From assembly GCA_027924585.1 (NCBI GenBank), contig BSBM01002064.1, forward strand, positions 1-64,000: DNA of 64,000 bases. Reading direction: 5' to 3'. The DNA is from Larix kaempferi (taxonomy: Eukaryota > Streptophyta > Pinopsida > Pinales > Pinaceae). This document shows, one piece after another, positions 55,032-64,000 of the stretch. The notes under the pieces are model-generated. The model did not search any database. It saw nothing but the letters and a program-made list of their open reading frames with translations, and was not told the DNA's origin. A program made the position numbers and the translations under genes. Within the stretch, counting starts at the first letter, position 1; each line of letters begins with the position of its first letter.

Positions 55032-55816
55032 ACCTAGAAATTAATGCATCATACCCAAGTCCTTCAACTCGAACTAGGTAGCAAGCTTCCTCTTCATGTC
55101 GGAAATCAATCTATCCTCACCTATCACAAACAGGTCATCCACATACAATAGAAGTATCACTAGATTTGCTTCCTCAACCTTGTAGTAAGGTTGGAATCCG
55201 CTTTACTCTTGGTAAATCCAAAGCTAGATAGGAAGCTGTCTATCCTATCGTACCATGTCCTAGGAGCTTGCTTCAAGCCATACAAGGCTTTCTTCAATCT
55301 GCACACATATGACTCCATGTCATGTGTCTCAAAACTGAGTGGCTACTCCACATACACTTCCTCTTCCACTACACCATATCCATCTGGTGTATCTTCCACT
55401 TCATCATTGCAACCAGAGCAAGTATTGTTCTGATGGAAGTGCATCTAGCTACAGGAGCAAGAGTCTCTTCATAATCTATCCCTTCTTTCTGGGAGAAGCC
55501 ACAAGCCACAAACCTTTCCTTGTATTTCTCTATGCTATCATCTGTAGCATGCTTGATCTTATAGATCCACTTGGAAGTCACAATAGACTTCCCTTCTGTT
55601 CTTGGGACCACATCCCAAACATCATTCTTTATGATCGACTAGTATTCCTCGATCATGACATTCTTCCATTACTACATCCCGGATCCTGGGAACTTCAGAT
55701 TCTTCAATATATTCAATAGATAATTTTCTTGAACTTCGTTGCTGGAACAAATGTTGTAGTCCTTCTTTTGTGGGTGATTGTACACGATCTTTCCGACAAG
55801 TCAAATTTAATTGCAT
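55032..55816 (-). pseudogene. Copia-3 reverse transcriptase, damaged
   Basis: Copia RT, badly broken. The first readable piece (55611-55369) has TSKWIYKIKHATDDSIEKYK, RFVACGFSQKEGIDYEE, LAPVARCTSIRTIL and WKIHQMD. A short deletion then removes the AAFLN part before GVVEEEVYVE. Later come LKKALYGLKQAPRTWYDR, SSFGFTKSKA and, in a shifted frame, LLLYVDDL-type sequence near 55140, then FLGMKVWQSTDG into RNase H. The catalytic Asp pair is still encoded. Upstream, 55816-55622 reads RSSRKLSIEYIEES and MEECHDRGI, the linker before RT. Nothing resembling integrase lies further up. Confidence 0.88.
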
Positions 55817-57479
55817 GATTAGAAACTTCTCATAGATTTCAGAACAAATTCTTACACATAAAGATATATATTATACAGTCATGCAATTATTTTAGCCAAT
55901 GCTTCAATACAACATTTATCCATATCCTGTAACTTTCTAGATGCCTTCCATCTCTACCAGAACATTGTTAAGAGTGTGCACAACTCCCAACATGTCAGCA
56001 AAGAGGTTTCATTCTAGATAAGTAGCAATGGAATGTTGTACAGTACCATAGGCCACTTACCCATTACTTGTTAGTAGTATCTTGTTCATTAATGCAACTT
56101 TTCTAAAATGCAAAATGTACATCCTAAATATAGGAACATAAGTATGTACATGACTAGACAACATCATTTAAGTAATCATATAATAAATGACAATTCAAAT
56201 ACTTATATTTGTTTAGTTGTAGGGTGGACTCCCTCTCAATCTTTGCTTCCTTGCAGGAACTACTAGAGTGTGCTCCCTCTTGATCTTTGCTTCTTGGATT
56301 ACCTATCCTTGAACTTATATTCATCCTAGAGCACTATGCATGCTTAAGCGTGCACTAGTGTCATCCTCAGGATCTCATACATCCATTAGTATAATCTCAA
56401 TACTATCAAAACATTATGATCCTAAATAAACTTAACATGTATGATCATGATTATTTCACACACGGGTAATTTATCACAAGCATTAGTATTCAAGGTTTCA
56501 AGGAGGATTTCTATTACTTATGCATATACTTATTGACCATAGGACTCTTCTGGTTAGTCATATTATCAATCAAAGTAAGAAACATAATATGCATAAACTA
56601 TTGATTACTTAAACTTCTAACTTCAAGAATAAACATTATCATTCATACAAAAGTATAATATCCTAACACAAGGTAGGATTCTAACTTGATATAGGAAAAA
56701 CATACCTGGAATATCATGTTGGCTAGTTATGTCTAACATACCCAAACAATGTCTTCTTGTTCTCTTCAATGACTTGTGCTTAGTAACCTGCATAACTCAT
56801 AAGTTAACCATTGTAGAACCAAATTAAATATACCTCGTAAGTGGAGCTTCTATGTGATCCATGAGTCTTTGTCTTCATGTCACCATGGTCATATGTACTT
56901 GATCTAGAACTTGATTTGTCTTTCTTGATGTACCTTTCATGTTAGCGGACAACATCAACCTCATACAACACTACAGTGCATTAGTACAATCATATAACCC
57001 TAATCAATGAATGTCTTCTATCATTCACATGCATTCATACTTTTACTAGAGTGATAAGACAAGTCTAAGATTAATCAAGATTGTACTAACCTCAATAATA
57101 TGAAGACAAACATATCATAACCTTAATCATGAACAGATTTAAAAAACATACATGTATCTCCTCAAGTCATACCTATCGAGATTGCTTGTAGCATTCTTAT
57201 GTAAGGCCTTAGCCTCATCTCCCTCTAGAACTAGAACTTCTTCACTTATGCAAATGTCCAATTCATTCTCTTCTAGGATTAACCCAATCCACTTTGATTT
57301 GTTGAAACTGGATCTAGAGCTCGATTAGGGTTTGTCAAAGAAACCCTAAAAATTCAAATTTTGAATTTCAAACTTCTGAATGGATGGAAAGATGTGCCTT
57401 GCTGAGCTGATCAAGCTAGTATACTTCAATTTTGAAAACTGCAAAATTTGACCCTTCAAAATTGCCTTTGAAACTTCTG
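55817..57479. other. Copia-3 interior without recognisable genes
   Basis: 1.7 kb where gag, protease and integrase would be expected. I see only short open stretches and a small repeat of CTCCCTCT(C/T)(A/G)ATCTTTGCTTC (56225-56300). It may be replaced or captured non-element DNA. Confidence 0.5.
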
Positions 57480-57800
57480 GATCTTCTAGACAGGATCCCG
57501 AACTAGGGTTTGATAAAGCTCAGTCTTCTTCCCAACCAAAAAGTTTGATCTTGTACCCTAAGCTTCGATTTTTCTGAGGAGCTTCCAGCCGTGGTCTTAG
57601 ATTCCAAAATTTTTAACTTTTGCAGAAACCCTAATTTTCCACCTTTCTGATAAAAATCCCGAACTAGGGTTTGATGATGCCCGGGGTTTTTCCCAACCAA
57701 AAACTTTGATCTTGGTCTCTAAATTTTGATTTTGCTGAGGAGACAAATCCTATGCTGAGATCACTCCAAATTTCCACTTCTATCAAAATCCCTAATTTCT
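57480..57800 (-). repeat. Tandem repeat of about 162 bp in the copia-3 leader
   Basis: CCCGAACTAGGGTTTGAT recurs 162 bp apart (about 57497 and 57659), each followed by TTCCCAACCAAAAA, TTTGATCTTG and GCTGAGGAG or TCTGAGGAG. Copia-1's leader has a related ACCCAACCAAAAAGTTCGAT near 32180. Confidence 0.8.
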
Positions 57801-58468
57801 CGCAGTAGTGACAAGCCAAAAATGAGAATGCTTAGAAACCAATTCTATTTCACAGAAATATGTGCCTTATTGTTTTTGGTGCATCTCTGAAATTTTGGAT
57901 CCATGAGGTTTGAAACATTGTCCTGTGGTATCCTGACCTGTCTTCTTTCCAACCCCATAGGTCTGACCTCAAATGGATTCTCTGAGAGAGAGATATGTCA
58001 AATGTTGCAACGTGACCTGTTTATGGGATAAAACAGGATAACAAACTTGTACGGAGTGCCATGTGTCGCTGGTTCAAATTCAGCCTTTGAAAAGAGGATC
58101 TGTGAAACTACAGTCCATGCCTTTACTGCCACTTTTTACAGAATTTCATTTGGAGCTTCCTAGCCCAAGTTGTGATATTTTGTTCCTAGGTCACCTGTTT
58201 ATGACTGAGATCCGGAAGAGGCAGAAACCCTAGATTGTACGGATCATAAAACAAAAAGTACAGTGAATTAGATGTTGTGTTTTGGACACAAGGTACATGG
58301 GGATGTTATCTACCACTTGTAGAAGTTTCCGAAACTGAACCTTCACCAAAATGGATTTATAGCGAAAGTTCCACGATGAATGGTTTTTTCTATATCAAGC
58401 CCTAGCTTCCAATTTGTCGCAAGTGCAACAAGTGTCATAAATGCCATACCATGCCTTCCTTCAGGCTA

Positions 58469-58480
58469 GCTTTGATACCA
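58469..58480 (-). other. Copia-3 primer binding site
   Basis: On the minus strand it reads TGGTATCAAAGC and abuts the 5' LTR, one base from the initiator-Met complement (A for G). Confidence 0.88.
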
Positions 58481-59117
58481 TGTTAGTTTTCCATCAGTTA
58501 ATTCAATAGATCTAGGATCTTAACTGAAAGAACAACATGTACAACATATCAAGCATTAGAGACAAGAGACAAGAGACACAAAGCATTTCATTGGGGAAAA
58601 CCAAGAAGGTGAAAAACCCCGTAACTTCCTTAGAGATAGAATAAGCACCAATAAAAAGATAAAAAAGATTGAACCGAAGAGATAGATATCTTCAGCAGCA
58701 TACTCCTCCTCCACTTGTGCGCACTCCTCCTCTCTCTCACTAATGCGAAGTGAGTGAATGAGAGAATATGTAAAATGAGAGAGACACACTCTCTATTTAT
58801 ACACTACTTCACTTGTCTTTTAACTCTAACGAGGTCGGCCCCAACTTAACTACTTAACATAATGTTGACTGGGCTGACCCCTCTAGGGTGGTCTAATAAC
58901 CCTTTGACCCACATGACTCATACAGAGTCGACTCCATCAAGGTGGTCTAATAACCCATCGAGTATAAGTTACGACACTTACAATATAACTTACGACACTT
59001 GCAAGTACAACTGCTGACACTTCCAATCGGAGGAATAATACATCTTCGTTGGGGATACAATAAAGTACAAATACAATATATAGAAGAATATCTTCCGAAG
59101 TTACAAATACATCAACA
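58481..59117 (-). repeat. Copia-3 5' LTR
   Basis: 637 bp, TGTTAGTTTTCC to ATACATCAACA, followed by TTTAA. Confidence 0.93.
58793..58801 (-). promoter_or_regulatory. TATA box in copia-3 5' LTR
   Basis: TATAAATAG on the minus strand. This copy would drive transcription of the element. Confidence 0.7.
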
Positions 59118-59122
59118 TTTAA

Positions 59123-60060
59123 TTATAAATTCAACTAAATTCAAAATGAAATCCTCCCTACGTACTCTACGTACTCTTTAAGTAATTTTTTTATAGATAT
59201 TATAAATATAAATTACTTACTTTATTAGATATGATGAATATTATATTTCTTTATTATAATTTAATGTTTTAATATATTACAAATGCAAATAACATATCAT
59301 GTGCTTTAACATATTAAACTAATTTGAACAAGTTATTAATTACCTTAACATATTAAACTTTTGGCTTGGGATATAACATGGTAATATAATAGTTGGTAAC
59401 TTCCAACGTGATATGCCTTAACACATTTGACATTAAAACTGTTAACTTATTATATTACTGTGTAATATAATATTATTGTTTAATATAAATCAAACATTTA
59501 ACTAATATAATTTTAATTATATGTTTTAAAATTATATTATATGTTTTAATGTTTTAAAGTTTTTAACATAAAATACAATATGTAATATAACTTGAAAATT
59601 CTAAATATTAAATCTAAAACATGTTTGGTTATAAATAATAAATTATAATATATGATTACAAAGTGATATAATAAATTTAATATATATTATATCATTTTAT
59701 AATAAATATATTCTATGTGGTGTTAGATTTTATCCATGAAGGTGAACTAGAATTTTGTATTGAATATTTAAATATAATTTAAAATAAATAATTATTAATT
59801 TGAATTATTTTATGTAAATATAATTTAGAATTTATTTAAAAAATTTAATTTAAATGTATAATTAAAAATTAAAATATTTTATGAATATTTTATTTTAGTA
59901 CATTTTTGTATTCAAAAGTACTCATGTTTCTAGTCACATCAAATAAGGTTTTTTATTGATTTTAGTTGTAAACATCTTTTCACTTCAACTTAACCATAGT
60001 TACATGAATTGTAATGCAAGATGTGAGTTGTAAATATACCTTCCCCACAAAATGACAAAC
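59123..60060. other. Very AT-rich non-coding sequence
   Basis: No genes. Made mostly of TTTAA, ATATAAT and AATTTA words. Confidence 0.6.
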
Positions 60061-60074
60061 TCACAATATTTTAT

Positions 60075-60236
60075 TATATCTTTTATGAGGCCCATTTTAG
60101 ACCTCAAAATTCCCCTAATGCGTTGAAGGCTAGGTCAAGCTAAATGGGGCTCCTTGGGATGATCATCCAACTCCATTTCCTCCTCATCCTGAGCTAGAGG
60201 AGGTGACACATATCCATCAAATGTATCGACATCAGT
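60075..60236 (-). pseudogene. Unidentified acidic coding remnant
   Basis: A minus-strand reading of about 50 codons: DVDTFDGYVSPPLAQDEEE, MELDDHPKEPHLA, a stop, then LQRIRGILRSKMG. Ordinary composition and an acidic cluster suggest former coding sequence, but I cannot name the family or fix splice sites. It lies 150 bases from the next remnant on the same strand, so both may belong to one gene. Confidence 0.35.
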
Positions 60237-60387
60237 AAATATATAGTACATAATAATAATTAGATGATTTCATTAAACATGAATTTAATATAACAATTTA
60301 AAATTTATTAAATATAAAAAGAATAAAATGCAACTAGATTAATTCAAACATAATGCTAAATTTATCTCTATCATTTGCTATCTTGTC

Positions 60388-60610
60388 CTAACTGAATAAG
60401 ATGTTGGGATGCCCTCTCCAATCCAATCTCACATGTGGATATAAAACCATGTCTAATCGATGTGGGTCCTTGCTACCTATCATATCGAGCACCTCTGTGG
60501 TGATCCTAGCTCGAAAGTCTAGTTTCCCCCTCTTAGGAATCCTCTCCCCCCACGTGTGCACACACACATTTGTCATAAACCTAGGAGGGTGGTGGTCAAA
60601 AGATGGCCTC
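60388..60610 (-). pseudogene. Unidentified coding remnant with a DPHR word
   Basis: Minus-strand reading after a possible acceptor (CACGAG near 60609-60614): PSFDHHPPRFMTNVCVHTWG, ERIPKRGKLDFRARITTEVL, DMIGSKDPHRLDMVLYPHV and RLDWRGHPNILFS before TAG. It is open for about 73 codons with a normal residue mix. The DPHR-D word and its surroundings (about six identities in 30 residues by eye) recall the remnant at 51.8 kb, so this may be a related module or another part of the same gene. Copia-3 lies between the two. I do not recognise a family. Confidence 0.45.
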
Positions 60611-60849
60611 GTGGATGAAAATATCTCAAAAAGTAGACACACAACCAAATTTGAACATAAAATACAATTAATCCATCCAACGAAATCCAAAATATTGACT
60701 CTGTCATTGGATATTACCTTTATAATTTGTATTTTTCTTCCTTTTTTTAATTTAACCTCGGTTGTCGAATATTTGCCAGTCATCGAATATTCGACTACAA
60801 GTGTAGAATATCCAACGATTTCACATGATATTTTCATAATGGTCAATAG

Positions 60850-63173
60850 TCAAATGTCATCAAATATCCGACGATTGTTTTTTTAGAAACTTGAAATTTT
60901 AGAAATATTCTAACATATTTTCTATACTAGTGACGGTTTGTGGAGATTATAACCTTTGCAAGGACTGATTCTCATCCAAAAAGACAGAATTATTTCAATT
61001 GTTACTATTATTACAAATAGCGAAGTGTGGAGATTTATTTTTTAAGATCAATAATCATCAGTCAAGCTTGGTAAAATAAAATGTCACATAACAATATACC
61101 TGATCGAGAAGAACAAAATCGAGAATAACTTTCTAGATTGTGGGTTGGAGTGAAAAGAAAGGGTGATGGGAAATGTTATTTTCCTTGTAGTTAATGCATG
61201 TATTTAAAATGAGATGAATAAATATCACAATAGCTAAATGACATTGTAGGGAACATGGGCACATTGAAGGGGGACATGAATTGTCCTCTAATTGAAATCG
61301 ATCTATTTCACCAATGATTGGTTTTGGCTTCAATTGTTTCAAAGGTACAATCCAAATCCCTATCCCTGTATTAGGTTTTAATAAAAATCCCAAATACTTA
61401 AACCAGTAATTAAAACTAAAAACCTTGAATGAAAAATCCAACAATATCCTATGTTCATCACCACCTTCCATACTGTGGGAACTTAATGGATGGATTTTAA
61501 AAACCAATCTCCATTCTTGTTTATTTTCCATACAAGTCTACACTTCAACTTATTGGATTCTCTAAAACTATTACTTATAAACAAAATAACATCATTGAAA
61601 AAAAAGAGTTGTGTTAGAGAGTAGAGTCTTCCTATCTTTACACTTGTGATTACTCCATTTCCTTTAGCCTCTTAGTGATTCACAACCAAGAGAAAAAGTA
61701 GTGGAAACAATGGAAAATATTAACAAAATCACCTAGAAGTATTTATAAAAACTTGTAGCATAATTATTAATCAACAAAGAAAAGGAATCTAAAGAAACAT
61801 AGGCCATTATCCATTAAGCCACAATAAAACAAAATCCCTAATGGAATAGACTATATTATACCACCTGACCTATGGGATCCTTGTCAACAACAAGTCGATA
61901 GATGGTTTAGTTGATCATGTCATGTGATTGGTAGCTTCTCAACACTATTCAAGTTACAAGGTACTCCATTTCATAATTAAATTTTACTTCGATATAGAGT
62001 TCATATTTCATTGACTTACCATATAAATTTAATAGAAAAATTAAATCTATAATAACTAATTGACTAATGTTCATTACAAAATATATATGCACTCCTACCA
62101 TGATTTCATCCATGATTATGCTATTTAAATTCATTTGAAAACATTTACATACATTATAAAATAAATGCATAGGTAGCAAAAAATATAAACAAAAAAATTG
62201 ATCATAACACAATTAAGGAACTTATCTTTTTAGAAAACGTTTCTCTGATTCACTGCAAATGAAGGGCGCTCATCTTAGCTATAGGTACCATGTCACACTT
62301 TATTCTTTATATGAAAAAGGACACCCCTAAGATGAGGATATCAGTCAACAAGGGTGAAGCTCGTACGCTTTCTTCTCAACCCACAACATAGACAAATATT
62401 TGGTTCCAAACCCCCTCTACAACTTTCTCAAGCACCATCACTCTTCCCCCTCATCCTGCACAACATAAGGAATTGGATCCCCTTCTTTGCATGTAGTACC
62501 CCATGTTATCGCAATTCCCTTCTAGTGCTCCAACATAGGTTGTCTAACTAATTTCATTGTTGGTACTCTAAAGGAACTATGTGGTAGGATAGGTTTCCTC
62601 TCACAAGGAAACAATATTAACCATTAGCACCTATTTTCATGGATGTTTGCATCAGTTCGTTTGGAATATATGGTTTCAAACACAATCCATTAGGGTGCTC
62701 ACATGGAGAATAGATATTTGTATGAATAGTTATATTTTGAAACGTCCAAGATAGGTGTGGAGAGAGTGGACATTGTTTTCTTGCAATTTTTTCATAAATT
62801 ACATGTGAACTTAAGAGATTTGTCCATGACAATGTCCATGTTCAATGAATATTTGTGTTTATCTTGGGATTGCTATCATAAGACTTGACTGTGAGAGGAC
62901 AATTTAACAACTTTGATAAGTAAAAGGACATCATATTATACATAGTTCTATAACCTAAGTTAAAAGATATGGGAATTACTTAATTATCTAATATATCAAT
63001 GGAAAGACCTAAGAAATTATTATTTAAGGGGTTGTGGAGGAGGGCTACAATGGAAACTATACATCACTTTTACTTTTGTATAATGAAACTATTAGTATTG
63101 TGCTTTAATAATTCATAAGAGCACTACAACTACTTAGCACCAGGCCCAATGCCTTACATTATGGGTGAGGAGA

Positions 63174-63216
<43 letters not shown>

Positions 63217-64000
63217 ACCTCATCTGCTTGTTTCAAACTCTCTCTTCATCTTCTTGTTTCAGATAGTCATGGTTCTTTGATGGAGAAATGAATTACACAT
63301 GATGATTCCTAATCATAATCCAAGGAATTTCCCCATTCTCTTGCTATTCATAGTGCTCTAATGAGGATTGAGGTTGAGGTACAATGTGTTCAAGTTGTTC
63401 CGATCCTGAAAAGTAAGAATTGTAGTTGAAATGAGAAAGATTTGAATCTAATCTATCAAGATTAGATTTTAAAGGCCCATTCCTTGGTATAGGTCCATAT
63501 ATAAAATATCACACTAAACATTTGCGTAAGGAGCTCATGGTCCATGTATGGCATGCCAAACTAACATACATGCCCTCCATAAGGAATTTTGGCTTTTGAG
63601 TGCGATATTATTAGTATTTTGAGGTTTAAACTACCAGTGATGGTTCTCGATACATGTCCCATGGTTTGATGTGAAAATAAATTGTCTTAGACCATAACAT
63701 TTGTTTTTGGGACTCATAATCCATCTATAGTGCCATAGGCCACTATTGGGGATAAATATTTGTTAAGGTGGTGGTTTTGCGTGTTAAATTTCCACGTCAG
63801 TGTGTGCAAGCATGTTATGATAATTATATAGTATGGTGCTTTTTGCAAAAGGCATGGATCCCAATTATTTTTATTACCGATGATTAGATCCAATAATACA
63901 TTTCATTCTTGGTTCAATTGGAGGCATGTGGGGATATGAACTCAATGATCATAGAGAGACATGAATTGATTTTACGTTGTTTGTGGACATAAATTCATTC
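60850..64000. other. Non-coding sequence to the right edge
   Basis: Short open frames only. The longest (61133-61531, minus strand) matches no family I know and has no supporting signals. Confidence 0.5.
63174..63218. repeat. (CT)n(CA)n compound microsatellite
   Basis: About nine CT units run directly into about thirteen CA units. Confidence 0.95.

Larger units (their letters stand above)
52231..59117 (-). mobile_element. Copia-3: Ty1/copia element lacking gag, protease and integrase
   Basis: A 6.9 kb minus-strand element with two 637 bp LTRs, a perfect TTTAA target duplication (52226-52230 and 59118-59122), a primer site and a polypurine tract. The LTRs differ at about 37 positions by eye, roughly 94 percent identity. 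Inside, only RT and RNase H can be read (55816-54324). Between RT and the primer site there are about 2.6 kb without gag, protease or integrase, including a leader with a tandem repeat. Between RNase H and the 3' LTR lies 1.4 kb of minisatellites. It could only move with proteins supplied by relatives. Confidence 0.93.

Noticed and set aside
60401-60886. 161-codon plus-strand open frame
   Set aside because: It lies antisense to the minus-strand remnant at 60388-60610, whose residue mix is more protein-like.
61133-61531. 132-codon minus-strand open frame
   Set aside because: AT-rich composition, no recognisable domain, no splice or promoter support. A chance frame is the simpler view.

Overview
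This window is a repeat-dominated stretch of a land-plant nuclear genome. The evidence is plant-type Ty1/copia and Ty3/gypsy retrotransposons, initiator-methionine tRNA primer sites, the last exon of a plant nucleotide-diphospho-sugar transferase, and phase-consistent introns. The low gene density and deep nesting of decayed elements suggest a large genome such as a gymnosperm's, but that is inference and the species cannot be named. I see no clearly intact host gene.

Layout. 1-3180 is an almost pure C/T tract holding one small fossil of gypsy pol. 3.2-7.4 kb is AT-rich and non-coding, with short tandem duplications. 7.4-12.8 kb is a gypsy element in the order RT-RNase H-integrase-LTR-gag-protease, which is what a circular permutation would give. 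At 16.0-16.5 kb lies a sugar-transferase exon with one in-frame stop, followed by a tRNA-like sequence and a foldback element with CACTA-type ends. 17.6-23.4 kb is a 2.9 kb segment duplicated in tandem; each copy carries a gypsy integrase tail and primer site on the minus strand.

Three copia elements on the minus strand follow. Copia-1 is 25504-32849, with a near-match target duplication. Copia-2 is 33920-39016, with a perfect GTGAC duplication. Copia-3 is 52231-59117, with a perfect TTTAA duplication, and it lacks gag, protease and integrase. Copia-1 and copia-3 carry long minisatellite arrays between pol and the 3' LTR.

The most interesting part is 40.4-45.2 kb. A seven-exon minus-strand gene, whose exons join in consistent phase, is flanked on both sides by dispersed copies of a palindromic motif (consensus GCACCGGTGC). 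This looks like a CACTA (En/Spm)-like DNA transposon with a TnpA-like gene and subterminal repeats. A solo LTR of the copia-3 family (42351-42953, TACAC duplication) splits its third exon. A degenerate SET-domain sequence lies just beyond (46060-46929). Two unidentified minus-strand coding remnants (51.2-51.9 kb and 60.1-60.6 kb) lie on either side of copia-3. The last 3 kb shows nothing recognisable apart from a compound microsatellite.
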